Of a DNA stretch of 64,000 nt, positions 39,057 to 49,687 are shown piece by piece. The stretch is taken from assembly GCA_027488985.1 (NCBI GenBank), contig JAIYAR010000006.1, positions 115,750-179,749 of the forward strand. Reading direction: 5' to 3'. The position numbers and the translations under genes were made by a program. Within the stretch, counting starts at the first letter, position 1, and each line of letters starts with the position of its first letter. Under the pieces are notes generated by a model. It was given only the letters and a program-made list of their open reading frames with translations. It did no database searches and was not told the DNA's origin. Origin of the DNA: Comamonadaceae bacterium (GTDB lineage Bacteria; Pseudomonadota; Gammaproteobacteria; Burkholderiales; Burkholderiaceae_C).

Positions 39057-40227
39057 CGAGCGCCAGGGCAGTCGCCTCACCACCACCGATGCACAGCGTG
39101 GCCACGCCCTTCTTGAGTCCACGGGCTTTCAAGGCGTGAATCAGCGTGACCATGATGCGCGCACCGGACGCGCCTATCGGGTGGCCCAGCGCGCAGGCGC
39201 CGCCATTCACATTCACTTTGTCGTGCGGAATGTGCAGCTCCGCCATTAGCGCCATGGGCACCACGGCAAAGGCTTCGTTGATTTCCCACAGGTCCACGTC
39301 TTCCACCTTCCAGCCTGCCTTGGCCAGCACCTTCTGGGTGGCGCCCACCGGCGCGGTGGCAAACCAGTTGGGCTCCTGCGCGTGGGTGGCGTGGGCCACG
39401 ATTTTGGCCAGCGGCTTGCAGCCCAACTCAGCGGCGGTGCTTTCCCGCATCAGCACCATGGCGGCCGCGCCATCATTGATGGAGCTGCTGCTGGCGGCGG
39501 TGATGGTGCCGTCTTTTTTGAACGCGGCCTTGAGCGTGGGAATCTTGTCCAGCTTGATCTTGCCGGGGCCTTCGTCGATGCTGACCTGCACCTCACCGGC
39601 GCGGGTTTTGACCATTACCGGGGTGATTTCCGCCTCAAACGCTCCTGATTTGATAGCTGCTTGCGCACGCTGCACGCTGGCTGTGGCGAAATTGTCTTGT
39701 TGCTCACGGGTAAAACTGTACTTGGTAGCACAGTCTTCCCCGAAGGTGCCCATGGAGCGGCCGGCCTCATAAGCGTCTTCCAGGCCGTCGAGCATCATGT
39801 GGTCCATCACGCGGTCGTGACCTATGCGGATACCGCTACGGCCCTTGAGCAGCAGGTGGGGCGCGTTGGTCATGCTTTCCATGCCACCAGCCACCAACAC
39901 ATCGTGGCTGCCGGCCAGCAACATGTCGTGCGCGAACATGGCCGCGCGCATGCCGGAACCGCACATCTTGCTCAAGGTGACCGCGCCCGCGCTCTTGGGC
40001 AGACCTCCCTTGAATGCCGCTTGGCGCGCAGGCGCCTGGCCCTGGCCGGCCATCAGGCAGTTGCCGAAGATGACTTCGGTCACCAGCTCAGGGCTGATAC
40101 CAGCGCGCTCCACGGCAGCTTGGATGGCAGCTCCGCCCAAGTCGTGGGCGGCAAGAGAAGCGAAGTCGCCCTGAAAGCCACCCATGGGGGTGCGGGCGGC
40201 GCTGGCGATCACAACGGTTTCTGGCAT
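39046..40227 (-). CDS. atoB: Acetyl-CoA C-acetyltransferase (acetoacetyl-CoA thiolase)
   Basis: A biosynthetic/degradative thiolase of 393 residues that interconverts acetoacetyl-CoA and two acetyl-CoA. The acyl-Cys is in LSKMCGSGMRAA near residue 89, His in CALGHPIGASGARI and the second Cys in VATLCIGGGEATALALE, all present unlike the thiolase of the bio operon. A perfect LiuR-type palindrome stands 43 bases upstream, so it probably belongs to the leucine-degradation regulon and handles acetoacetyl-CoA made from the HMG-CoA lyase product. Two family 1 repeats touch it: one inside (39636-39672, encoding AQAAIKSGAFE) and one supplying the last codons and stop (39006-39056). Confidence 0.93.
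   Translation of the reverse strand: MPETVVIASAARTPMGGFQGDFASLAAHDLGGAAIQAAVERAGISPELVTEVIFGNCLMAGQGQAPARQAAFKGGLPKSAGAVTLSKMCGSGMRAAMFAHDMLLAGSHDVLVAGGMESMTNAPHLLLKGRSGIRIGHDRVMDHMMLDGLEDAYEAGRSMGTFGEDCATKYSFTREQQDNFATASVQRAQAAIKSGAFEAEITPVMVKTRAGEVQVSIDEGPGKIKLDKIPTLKAAFKKDGTITAASSSSINDGAAAMVLMRESTAAELGCKPLAKIVAHATHAQEPNWFATAPVGATQKVLAKAGWKVEDVDLWEINEAFAVVPMALMAELHIPHDKVNVNGGACALGHPIGASGARIMVTLIHALKARGLKKGVATLCIGGGEATALALELL
39636..39672 (-). repeat. Partial family 1 repeat inside atoB
   Basis: On the - strand TGCGCAAGCAGCTATCAAAT followed by CAGGAGCG, nearly identical to the intergenic copy at 4737-4797 over 20 bases. It encodes AQAAIKSGAF in a conserved thiolase region. Confidence 0.6.
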
Positions 40228-40269
40228 GGTCTTCCTCGGGGTCAGTGGGGTGGCAGGACGTCTGAAATG

Positions 40270-40295
40270 AATTGACGTTTACGTAAACGTCAATT
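40270..40295. promoter_or_regulatory. LiuR-type operator palindrome upstream of atoB
   Basis: A perfect 26-bp palindrome with half-site AATTGACGTTTAC, centred between 40282 and 40283. The same core occurs once more in the window, upstream of the MerR-type liuR gene. Its position 43 bases before the thiolase start fits a promoter operator. On the other side it is 85 bases upstream of the HtrA-type protease start. Confidence 0.85.
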
Positions 40296-40379
40296 CTGCC
40301 AGAAGATGCCCGGTTGTATCTTTACCCGTGCTTCACCCAAGATTGCAAGCACTTCACCCCCGCATGGCACCATGCAGAC

Positions 40380-41870
40380 ATGCTGACCCTAACTACCCCT
40401 GTGCGATTCCCCTTCCGCGCGAATGCGCTTGCCGGCCTTGCTGCCACGCTCATGTTCGCTGCGCCACTCTCTGCCCTTGCGCAGGAAGCACCTTCAACCT
40501 CCACAACGAGCGCACAGGCTATCCGCCAGATCGTGACGCCGGACTTCACGCAAATCGTGAAACGCTACGGCCCTTCGGTGGTCAACATCAGTGTTACAGG
40601 TACCCGTCTGGTGTCCGCCGGAGGCAAAGACGCGCCCAAGGGCAGCGGCCCGGAAGCGGACGACAGTGACGCCATGCAATCCTTTCTGCGCAAATTCCAG
40701 GAGCAATTTGGCGCCACGGGTGCCAGCATGACAGTGCCGGTGCGCGGCCTGGGCTCCGGCTTTATCGTGAGCGGCGATGGGCTGGTGCTGACCAATGCCC
40801 ACGTGGTGGCGCACGCCAACGAAGTCACTGTAAAGCTGACCGACCGCCGGGAATTCCCCGCCCGAATCTTGGGCGTGGACACCAAGACCGACATGGCGGT
40901 CCTCAAGATCGACGCCAAAGACTTGCCTACTGTGACCCTCGGATCGCCATCCGACTTGAGCGTGGGCGAGTGGGTGCTGGCTATCGGCTCGCCGTTCGGG
41001 TTAGACAACACGGTCACCACCGGTGTGGTTAGCGCCAAGGCGCGCACTTTGCCTGACGACTACACCGTACCCTTTATTCAGACGGATGCCGCCATCAACC
41101 CCGGCAACTCGGGCGGGCCCCTGTTCAATGCCCGTGGGGAAGTGGTGGGCATCAACTCCCAAATCTTTACCCGCAGCGGCGGCTACCAAGGCTTGAGCTT
41201 TGCCATCCCCATCGACCTGGCCCAATCCGTAGCGCGCCAAATTGTGGCGACCGGCCATGCCGCGCATGGCGTGCTGGGCGTGTCGGCGCAAGAGGTGACG
41301 CAAGCCTTGTCCACCGCATTGCACCTGTCCAAGCCGGCGGGCGCACTGCTGTCTGAAGTGCATACCGGCAGTGCCGCCGCCAAAGCGGGCCTGCAATTCG
41401 GCGACGTGATCGTGGGCATCGACGGCCATGCCATTGAAACCTCCAGCGATCTGCCCTTGTGGATCGCCATGGCCGTGCCGGGGCAGAAGATTCGAGTCGA
41501 CTACCTGCGCAACGGCAAGGCACAGAACACTGTTGCCACCCTGGAAGCTCCCGCAACGCCAACAAGCGCCAAGACCAGTGGCGTGCCAAACACGCCCATC
41601 CTCGCGCCGCTGGGAATTGCGGTTCGCAACCTGTTGCCGCTGGAGCAGCGCGCTGCGGACACCAAAACCGGCCTGCTGGTGGATGCCGTGGCAGAAGGCC
41701 CCTCCACCAAAGCCGGCATCGAACCCGGCGACATCCTGCTAGCTATCAACCAGACCCCGCTCACCTCCGTAGAGCAAGCCCGCCAGCTGCTGGCCAAAGC
41801 GGGCAAGTCCGTCGCTGTGCTGGTGCAGCACGGCGGAGACAAGAGCTACTTGGCACTTAGCCTGCCTTAG
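40380..41870 (+). CDS. Periplasmic serine protease, HtrA/DegQ (Do-like) family with two PDZ domains
   Basis: A 496-residue envelope protease or chaperone. A signal peptide (FPFRANALAGLAATLMFAAPLSALAQE, cut after ALA or AQ near residue 35) precedes the trypsin-like domain with catalytic His in LTNAHVVAHA (about 140), Asp in DTKTDMAVLKID (about 173) and Ser in INPGNSGGPL (about 243). Two PDZ domains follow (about 300-385 and 405-495), with GDVIVGIDGHAIE and GDILLAINQTPLTS. It degrades or refolds misfolded periplasmic proteins. The ATG at 40380 is chosen because it leads into the signal peptide. The gene is divergent from atoB and its 3' end overlaps the convergent thiDE gene by 14 bases. Confidence 0.94.
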   Translation: MLTLTTPVRFPFRANALAGLAATLMFAAPLSALAQEAPSTSTTSAQAIRQIVTPDFTQIVKRYGPSVVNISVTGTRLVSAGGKDAPKGSGPEADDSDAMQSFLRKFQEQFGATGASMTVPVRGLGSGFIVSGDGLVLTNAHVVAHANEVTVKLTDRREFPARILGVDTKTDMAVLKIDAKDLPTVTLGSPSDLSVGEWVLAIGSPFGLDNTVTTGVVSAKARTLPDDYTVPFIQTDAAINPGNSGGPLFNARGEVVGINSQIFTRSGGYQGLSFAIPIDLAQSVARQIVATGHAAHGVLGVSAQEVTQALSTALHLSKPAGALLSEVHTGSAAAKAGLQFGDVIVGIDGHAIETSSDLPLWIAMAVPGQKIRVDYLRNGKAQNTVATLEAPATPTSAKTSGVPNTPILAPLGIAVRNLLPLEQRAADTKTGLLVDAVAEGPSTKAGIEPGDILLAINQTPLTSVEQARQLLAKAGKSVAVLVQHGGDKSYLALSLP

Positions 41871-43491
41871 CCGCACCGGCCGCAAAACCGGCCATCAAGG
41901 CTGCGCAGGCAGCCTCGGGATTTGCGGACTTGGTGATCGCGGAAATCACCGCCGCACTGGCCGCGCCCGTCGCAGCCACATCTGCCACATTGCTGGCATC
42001 TATGCCCGCGATGCCCACCACCGGTACCGGCAACACACCGGCCCAGTAGCGCAGGTTGTCCAAGCCCTGGGGTATCCACGGCATGTCTTTGCTTTGCGTG
42101 GCGAAGATGGGACCACAGGCGATGTAGCTGGGCCGCAGCGCCCAAGCGCGGGCGACTTCCCAGTAGCCGTGGGTGCTGAGTCCCAGCCGCACGCCGGCCT
42201 GGCGCAACGCGTCCAAGTCCACAGTGTCCAGATCTTCCTGCCCCAAGTGCACGCCATAAGCACCGTGCTGCAGGGCCAGTTGCCAGTGGTCGTTGATGAA
42301 GAGTTGCGCATCCGGAAAGTCCTTGGCCGTTTGAATGCTCTCTGCGATCTGGGCAGACAGCGTAGGCTCGTCCGGGTCTTTGATGCGCAGCTGCACCGTG
42401 CGGATACCAGCCGCCAACACACGGCGCACCCATGCGGCGCTGTCCACCACCGCATAGACGCCCAAAGCCGGGTGGGTGAGATCGGGAAAAGAAGTCTGCG
42501 TCGCTGGCGTCTTTTGTAGCCAAGGCAGATTGCCCACGTGCTGCGCAAAGTCAGGCAATGCCTGCACCGGACCTGCGCCCTGCCCTGCGGCATAGGCATG
42601 GCGCAGCGCATGGGTCGCAGCCATTTTGGCCAGGACCACCGCATCCGTAACACAGTAGCCGCTGGCCAGCGCCGCTGCAGCCGTGGAGGCGAAAGTGCAG
42701 CCCGTGCCATGGTGGTGCGCGGTGTCCACACGCGGGAGACTCAGCCAGCCTGCAGCCTGCGCGCTTTGCAACCAATCACTAGCCAACCCTTCCGCATGCG
42801 CGTCATCACCGCCGGTGATGGCTACCGCAAAGCAGTCATACACGCCCTGCCCGTCGGCAGGTGCGCGTTCCCTTGTACCCAGGCGCCAGCGGGCTTGCAG
42901 GGCTCGCGCCAATTCGGGGGCCGGGACGGCATGCAGGGGGTGATCTGCATGCTCGGCTTGCAAGAGGCGCACTGCCTCTCTGCGGTTGGGCGTGATCAAT
43001 GTGGCGCGGGGCAGGAGCTGGCGGCAGTAGGCGTCCAGCAGGGCATCGTCCACAAAAGCGGTACCCGTGGTAGACCCCAGCACCGGGTCTACCACCAGCG
43101 CTACCGGGTGACCTTGTGCACGCAATGCATCCACCCAACGGCAGACGACGCGCAGGTTGTCCACACTCCCGAGCAAGCCGGTCTTGATGGCCTGCGGCGG
43201 CATGTCTTGGGCGAGTGCGGCCAACTGCGCATCCAGCAGCTCGGCGCTGACGGGCTGCACATGCGTCACTTCCACGGAGCTCTGCGCGGTGATGGCAGCT
43301 AAGGCCGTGCAGCCGTGCACCCCGAATGCCTGCAAGGCTTTCAGGTCCGCCTGCAAGCCGGCACCGCCGCCAGAGTCAGAGCCGGCGATGCTCCAGACTA
43401 CAGGGCGTCGGCCCGCAGGCGCGCGGGCGAATTCAGTGCCCAAAGTGCTTCTGGCGCCCATGGTTATTGCGCGGGTAGCTTCCTTTTTCAT
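41857..43491 (-). CDS. thiDE: Fused hydroxymethylpyrimidine kinase ThiD and thiamine phosphate synthase ThiE
   Basis: A bifunctional thiamine enzyme of 544 residues. Residues about 28-310 are ThiD, which phosphorylates HMP and HMP-P (WSIAGSDSGGGAGLQADLKA, KTGLLGS, VDPVLGSTTGTAF and HHHGTGCTFASTAAA). Residues about 335-544 are a divergent ThiE, which joins HMP-PP to the thiazole phosphate (GIRTVQLRIKD, FINDHWQLALQHGAYGVHLGQEDL, GPIFATQSK and VPVVGIAGIDASNV). The ATG at 43491 lies within a family 1 repeat; another ATG at 43458 remains possible. It is the last gene of the TPP-riboswitch operon, seven bases after thiG, and is convergent with the HtrA-type protease. Confidence 0.93.
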   Translation of the reverse strand: MKKEATRAITMGARSTLGTEFARAPAGRRPVVWSIAGSDSGGGAGLQADLKALQAFGVHGCTALAAITAQSSVEVTHVQPVSAELLDAQLAALAQDMPPQAIKTGLLGSVDNLRVVCRWVDALRAQGHPVALVVDPVLGSTTGTAFVDDALLDAYCRQLLPRATLITPNRREAVRLLQAEHADHPLHAVPAPELARALQARWRLGTRERAPADGQGVYDCFAVAITGGDDAHAEGLASDWLQSAQAAGWLSLPRVDTAHHHGTGCTFASTAAAALASGYCVTDAVVLAKMAATHALRHAYAAGQGAGPVQALPDFAQHVGNLPWLQKTPATQTSFPDLTHPALGVYAVVDSAAWVRRVLAAGIRTVQLRIKDPDEPTLSAQIAESIQTAKDFPDAQLFINDHWQLALQHGAYGVHLGQEDLDTVDLDALRQAGVRLGLSTHGYWEVARAWALRPSYIACGPIFATQSKDMPWIPQGLDNLRYWAGVLPVPVVGIAGIDASNVADVAATGAASAAVISAITKSANPEAACAALMAGFAAGAAKAG

Positions 43492-43498
43492 AGCAATC
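43448..43498 (-). repeat. Family 1 hairpin repeat carrying the thiDE start codon
   Basis: On the - strand GATTGCTATGAAAAAGGAAG, then CTACCCGCGCAATAACCATG and GGCGCC. The ATG within GCTATG is the assigned start of thiDE. Confidence 0.75.
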
Positions 43499-44467
43499 TC
43501 ACAACAGGATGGGGTGACCTGCGACCGGCGTAGACGCCACCGCCATGTCCTGGCGGGGCATGAGGCCGGCTTCGTAGGCCAAGCGGCCGGACGCTATGCC
43601 GAGCTTGAACGCACGCGCCATGCGCACCGGGTCCACGGCATACGCCACCGCGCTGTTGAGCAGCACCGCGTCCAGCCCCAGTTCCATGGCCTGCACCGCA
43701 TCTGCCGGTGAGCCGATGCCGGCATCGACGATGAGTGGCACACCCGGCAGGCGGGCCCGCAGGGTGCGCAGCGCACCGGGGTTGACCAGCCCCTGGCCCG
43801 AACCTATGGGCGCGCCCCAGGGCATGAGGATGTTGCAGCCGGCGTCCAGCAGGCGCTGGCAGCTCACCAGGTCGTCCATGCAATACGGAAAAACTTCGAA
43901 GCCGGCTTTCACCAGCTGGGTAGCGGCGGTCAGCAGCTCGAACGGGTCCGGCTGCAGGGTGTGGGAGTCGCCCACGACTTCGAGCTTGATCCAAGTAGTG
44001 TCGAACAACTCGCGCGCCATGTGGGCCAGGGTGATGGCTTCGCGGGCGGTGTAGCAGCCGGCGGTGTTGGGGAGCAGGTGGGCACCCGTGGCTTGGATGA
44101 GGGCGAAGAAGTCGCCGGCCTCTCCCCCGTGAGCGAGTTGGCGGCGCAGGCCCATGGTGACGACTTGGGCGCCGGAGGCTTGGATGGCGTCTTGCAGGAT
44201 TTCGGGGGAGGGGTAGGCTGCGGTGCCCAGGAAAAAGCGGCTGGTCAATGTGCGGCCGCCGATGTGCCATTCGTTGGCTTCGGCGGCATGACTTGGCGGC
44301 AGCGTGTTCTGCTCCGTGTCCCCCGCCCGCTTTGCGGGCTCCTCCTTGACCTGCGCAGAACACACTGCCGCCAAGTCACTTTGGTTGGTCGTTAAACGCT
44401 CGAGTCCATCCATCTCTTCCGAGGCGATACTTTGCTTAACCGCTTCGTCGTTTATGTGTGCAGTCAT
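43499..44467 (-). CDS. thiG: Thiazole synthase ThiG with N-terminal repeat-derived extension
   Basis: ThiG forms the thiazole ring from deoxyxylulose phosphate, dehydroglycine and ThiS thiocarboxylate. The TIM barrel begins at [23 protein letters not shown]; the Schiff-base Lys is in [11 protein letters not shown], and [35 protein letters not shown] and [15 protein letters not shown] form the phosphate site. Normal length is about 265; this frame has 322 residues. The extra 66 N-terminal residues contain [16 protein letters not shown] encoded by a family 3 element (44289-44378). The ATG at 44467 lies three bases after the thiS stop, which supports translation of the extension, although a non-ATG start near the barrel cannot be excluded. 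Confidence 0.92.
   Translation of the reverse strand: MTAHINDEAVKQSIASEEMDGLERLTTNQSDLAAVCSAQVKEEPAKRAGDTEQNTLPPSHAAEANEWHIGGRTLTSRFFLGTAAYPSPEILQDAIQASGAQVVTMGLRRQLAHGGEAGDFFALIQATGAHLLPNTAGCYTAREAITLAHMARELFDTTWIKLEVVGDSHTLQPDPFELLTAATQLVKAGFEVFPYCMDDLVSCQRLLDAGCNILMPWGAPIGSGQGLVNPGALRTLRARLPGVPLIVDAGIGSPADAVQAMELGLDAVLLNSAVAYAVDPVRMARAFKLGIASGRLAYEAGLMPRQDMAVASTPVAGHPILL
44289..44378 (-). repeat. Family 3 palindromic element in thiG
   Basis: The core at 44310-44356 is identical over 47 bp to the AraC-regulator copy. Outer arms 44289-44312 and 44355-44378 pair at 23 of 24 positions. Encodes [16 protein letters not shown] in the N-terminal extension of ThiG. Confidence 0.93.
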
Positions 44468-44470
44468 GAG

Positions 44471-44698
44471 TCAACCGCCTTCGATGGGTTGAAAGGTGAG
44501 GATGGTGTCGCCCTCTGCCAGGAGCTGCTGGGCGCGCTGGCTGCGGGGTACGAAGTTGCCGTTGACGGCAGTGGCCAGTGCGGCGGGCAGCACACCGCGT
44601 GCATCTACCCAGGCTTGCAGTGTTCGGGCGCTTGTGATTTCGGGGCTGCCGTTCACCGTGATGGTGATGGTCGTTGGCTCGGTGTCTGTAGCGGTCAT
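44471..44698 (-). CDS. thiS: Sulfur carrier protein ThiS
   Basis: A ubiquitin-fold sulfur carrier of 75 residues with the family end PIEGG; the C-terminal Gly is adenylated and thiocarboxylated and gives sulfur to ThiG. The features TVNGSPEITSARTL, VLPAALATAVNGNFVPRSQRA and LLAEGDTILTFQPIEGG are typical, with about ten extra residues at the N terminus. The start overlaps the thiO stop by four bases (ATGA) and the stop lies three bases before thiG, so the three proteins are made together, as needed for the thiazole reaction. Confidence 0.95.
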   Translation of the reverse strand: MTATDTEPTTITITVNGSPEITSARTLQAWVDARGVLPAALATAVNGNFVPRSQRAQQLLAEGDTILTFQPIEGG

Positions 44699-45738
44699 AG
44701 CTTGAGCTCTTGCAATGCCTGCTCTACCAGTGCCGGGGCGATGAGCCAGCCGTGGCGGAAGAGGCCGTTGATTTCTGTTTTTCCTGCGCTGTGGCGGATC
44801 GTCGGCAAGTTGTCGGGCAGCGCGGGGCGCAGGTTGGTTTCGGTGTGCACCACGCGCGCCTCGGCGAGTGCGGGCATCACGCTATGCGCCGCACTCAACA
44901 GTTCCAGCGTGCTGCGCAGGGACACGTGCGAGCGGTCTTCACTTTCGATTTCGCTGGCCCCCACCACGATCACATCGCCGGGGCGCGGCACCATGTAGAT
45001 CGAGTGGCGCGGATGCAGCAGGCGCACAGGGCGGTGCAAAGGCACGCCGGGCGCGTGCAGCCAGAACACCTCGCCACGCACACCACGCATCGGTAAAGCA
45101 GGCTTTGCACCCACGCCGCGTACGTCGAACACATGGTCGAAGGGATGTTGTGTTTCACCGACCTGAATGGCGCCTGCGTCCACCGCCGTGACAGTACTAC
45201 CCCAGTGCCATTGCACACCTTGCGCAGTGGCTTGGGCGGCCAACGCTTGCAGCGCCTGCAGGGGGTGTATTTGCCCCTCACTGGGCAGCAGCCAGGCCAG
45301 CGCTGGGCCCTGAATGGAGGGCTCCAGCGCGCGCATTGCATCCATCGTCAAAGGCTGCGGTTGATAGGGCGCATCGGCCTTGGCTTGCAACAAACCAACC
45401 ACGCGCTGGGCCGCACCGGCATCGCTGCGGTGGGCGAGCAGCAGGCTGCCTTGCATGTGCAGGGCCACTGGCTCGGAGAGCGCCCGCACGATCTGCGGCC
45501 ACAGCTGGCAGGAGCGCACGCCCAGCCCAAACACCTCAGCGCCCGCTCGCTCCAGCTCAGCCACCGGGCTGAGCATGCCTGCTGCTGTCCAACCCGCAGC
45601 CTGTGAGCCGGACTCCGCGCGCGGGCCAGGGCCCGACGCCGGGTCAAACACCTGCACAGCGTGGCCCGCGCGGCTCAGCGTAAACGCCAGCAACCGCCCG
45701 AGCACACCCGCGCCGGCAATGCCTATGCGCAGTGCCAT
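44695..45738 (-). CDS. thiO: FAD-dependent glycine oxidase ThiO
   Basis: ThiO oxidises glycine to iminoacetate for thiazole formation in aerobic bacteria. The 347-residue protein begins with the FAD-binding Rossmann motif RIGIAGAGVLGRLLAFTLSRAG and ends with the DAO-type segment LRPALPDNLPTIRHSAGKTEINGLFRHGWLIAPALVEQAL. The middle has VDAGAIQVGETQHPFDHVFDVRGVGAK, where the second FAD contact forms. It follows thiC by two bases and overlaps thiS by four. Presence of thiO rather than thiH is consistent with an oxygen-using metabolism. Confidence 0.92.
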   Translation of the reverse strand: MALRIGIAGAGVLGRLLAFTLSRAGHAVQVFDPASGPGPRAESGSQAAGWTAAGMLSPVAELERAGAEVFGLGVRSCQLWPQIVRALSEPVALHMQGSLLLAHRSDAGAAQRVVGLLQAKADAPYQPQPLTMDAMRALEPSIQGPALAWLLPSEGQIHPLQALQALAAQATAQGVQWHWGSTVTAVDAGAIQVGETQHPFDHVFDVRGVGAKPALPMRGVRGEVFWLHAPGVPLHRPVRLLHPRHSIYMVPRPGDVIVVGASEIESEDRSHVSLRSTLELLSAAHSVMPALAEARVVHTETNLRPALPDNLPTIRHSAGKTEINGLFRHGWLIAPALVEQALQELKL

Positions 45739-45740
45739 GG

Positions 45741-47657
<1,917 letters not shown>

Positions 47658-47676
47658 TTAACGCCCGAAGAAAGAG

Positions 47677-47736
47677 AAAAACACGCCCCCGAAAACTTGG
47701 AATGAGCCATGGCCCGCACGGCACACGGCCGGGGGC
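47677..47736 (-). terminator. Attenuator hairpin in the thiC leader
   Basis: On the - strand GCCCCCG (47730-47736) can pair with CGGGGGC (47685-47691) and is followed by GTGTTTTTCTC. This lies between the TPP aptamer and the thiC start and is a plausible expression platform: TPP binding would favour this stem and early termination. The intervening 38 bases contain their own GC-rich pairing. Confidence 0.6.
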
Positions 47737-47740
47737 ACTG

Positions 47741-47828
47741 CTCTGCACTTCTTACGCTGGTATAAACCAGATCAAGTTCGCGGGTTTGGTATCCATCTCA
47801 GCGCAACCACTGCGCACCCCGGGCAGGG
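47741..47828 (-). ncRNA. TPP riboswitch (THI element)
   Basis: The - strand carries the conserved aptamer pieces in order: GGGGTGC, GCTGAGAT, ATACCAAACCC, GAACTTGATCTGG and ATACCAGCGTAAG. These form the pyrimidine- and pyrophosphate-sensing arms of the TPP-binding RNA. It sits about 100 bases upstream of thiC and should repress the whole thiamine operon when TPP is abundant. An attenuator-like hairpin follows. Confidence 0.96.
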
Positions 47829-47852
47829 CGGAGTGTACGACAAAGTAAAAAC

Positions 47853-49679
47853 TCACGGGCGCGTGAAGCGTTTTTCCTTCTCATAGGGAAACACATCGTG
47901 CACATACCCCGCCGCAATCCGCTCCTTTTGCATGTGCCAGAAGGCGGGGTCCAGCAGGTTGGCGTGGTATTGCATGAACACATCACGCACCAGCGGATTG
48001 CCCAGCAAAAAAGGCGCAAAGGTTTCCGGGAACACATCACGCGGGCCCACGGCATACCAGACCTCGCCGGACATTTCCTCTTCATCGTTGCGCGGCTCGG
48101 GCACCTTGCGGAAGTTGCAATCGGTCAGGTATTCAATCTCGTCGTAGTCGTAGAACACCACCTTGTTGTTGCGGGTGATGCCGAAGTTTTTCCATAACAT
48201 GTCGCCGGGGAAAATGTTGGCAGCAACCATGTCTTTGATGGCATATCCGTAATCAATCACCGAGCGCTCAATCTGGTGCCGCGCCCGCAAGGCAGCAGGG
48301 CTTTGGTTGTTGCGATCCGCACCGCCCGCATCGAACGCTTCTTGCAGGTACATATTGAGCGGGATCATGCGGCGCTCGATGTAAACGTGCTTGAGGATGA
48401 CCTCGGTACGGCCGTCACCATCGCGGTCACTGATCTCCAGTTGGCTCGGCGCAAACTGCTGCAGCTCAGCAATCAGCTCATCGCTGAAACGATCACGGGG
48501 GAAGGCTACATCGCCATAGTCCAGCGTGTCGGCCATGCGGCCCACGCGGTCGTGCTGTTTGACTAGCTGGTACTTGCCCATCACCTGCTTGCGGGTGGTT
48601 TCTTTCTGGTGCGGGAAAAAGTCTTTGATGACCTTGAACACATAGGGGTAGCTGGGCAGGTCAAACACCAGCATGACCATGCCCTTGATGCCGGCCGCGA
48701 TGCGGAATTTGTCGCTGCTGTGCTGCAGATGGTGCAGAAAGTCGCGGTAGAACAAAGTCTTGCCCTGCTTGGCCAGCCCCAGCGCGTTATAGATTTCGTT
48801 GCGAGGCTTGCGCGGCATCATGCTGCGCAGAAACTGCACATAGGCGCTGGGGATTTCCATGTCCACCATGAAGTAGGCCCGCGCAAAGCTGAAGAGGCGC
48901 AGCAAGTCATCCTCCCCGAACAGCGCCGCATCGATGCGCAGCTGCCCGTCTTTGCTGTGCAACACCGGCAGCGCAAAGCCAGCTTCGGTATAGCCATTAA
49001 TCAGCTTGCCGATGATGTAGCCGCCCTTGTTGCGAAAGAACAGGCTGGAGAGCACCTGCACCTGGAAGTTGGCCAGCAGTTTGGCCTCGCCCAACTGCCG
49101 GGTCATCACCGCCAGCACGTTGCAGGCATCGCGCTCCAGGTCTTCAAACGGCACCCGCAGGTCAAAGTCCTGCACCATGCGCACCAGCTGGGCTTGCACG
49201 TCATCGACCGTGGGGTAGTAGCAGCGGTAGGTGGGCTGATAGCGGGCGCCCGGCGCATCGAGGTTTTCGATGTACTCGGTACTGACCGCAGGCCGCACGA
49301 AAATGAAATCGTTTTGAAAGTAGCTGCGGTGCAGGATTTTGGTGGTCACCGAGTTGAAGAAGGTCTCGGCCAATTCCGGCTGATGGTGGTTGACCAGCAG
49401 GCCGATGTAATGCAGCTTGATCTGCTGCCACACCTCGGCGCCCTGCTCTCCTGCCTTGAATTCGCGCTCCAACCGGCGCGAACACTCTTGCACCCGCAAG
49501 CCATAAAACTCGATGCGCTCTCGCTGGGCGCGCTGCTGGCCATGCCAGTCGCGGGTTTCAAACCGGTGCTTGGCGCGCGCACTCTCGGTGCGAAAGAGCT
49601 GGTAGTGGCGGTTGAAGCCGTCGAGGAGCGCCCGCGCAATGTCATAGGCAACCGAAGAGTCAAGCCGGGTAGGGAACAT
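47853..49679 (-). CDS. aceK: Isocitrate dehydrogenase kinase/phosphatase
   Basis: AceK phosphorylates or dephosphorylates isocitrate dehydrogenase and so directs carbon to the glyoxylate shunt during growth on acetate or fatty acids. The 608-residue length and family segments are clear: [17 protein letters not shown] at the N terminus, [21 protein letters not shown], the ATP-binding [31 protein letters not shown], and the metal region [33 protein letters not shown]. The ATG at 49679 is the family start. It ends close to the thiamine leader. The leucine and acyl-CoA catabolic genes of the window yield acetyl-CoA, which is the metabolic state AceK serves. Confidence 0.97.
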   Translation of the reverse strand: MFPTRLDSSVAYDIARALLDGFNRHYQLFRTESARAKHRFETRDWHGQQRAQRERIEFYGLRVQECSRRLEREFKAGEQGAEVWQQIKLHYIGLLVNHHQPELAETFFNSVTTKILHRSYFQNDFIFVRPAVSTEYIENLDAPGARYQPTYRCYYPTVDDVQAQLVRMVQDFDLRVPFEDLERDACNVLAVMTRQLGEAKLLANFQVQVLSSLFFRNKGGYIIGKLINGYTEAGFALPVLHSKDGQLRIDAALFGEDDLLRLFSFARAYFMVDMEIPSAYVQFLRSMMPRKPRNEIYNALGLAKQGKTLFYRDFLHHLQHSSDKFRIAAGIKGMVMLVFDLPSYPYVFKVIKDFFPHQKETTRKQVMGKYQLVKQHDRVGRMADTLDYGDVAFPRDRFSDELIAELQQFAPSQLEISDRDGDGRTEVILKHVYIERRMIPLNMYLQEAFDAGGADRNNQSPAALRARHQIERSVIDYGYAIKDMVAANIFPGDMLWKNFGITRNNKVVFYDYDEIEYLTDCNFRKVPEPRNDEEEMSGEVWYAVGPRDVFPETFAPFLLGNPLVRDVFMQYHANLLDPAFWHMQKERIAAGYVHDVFPYEKEKRFTRP

Positions 49680-49687
49680 GTGCGAGA

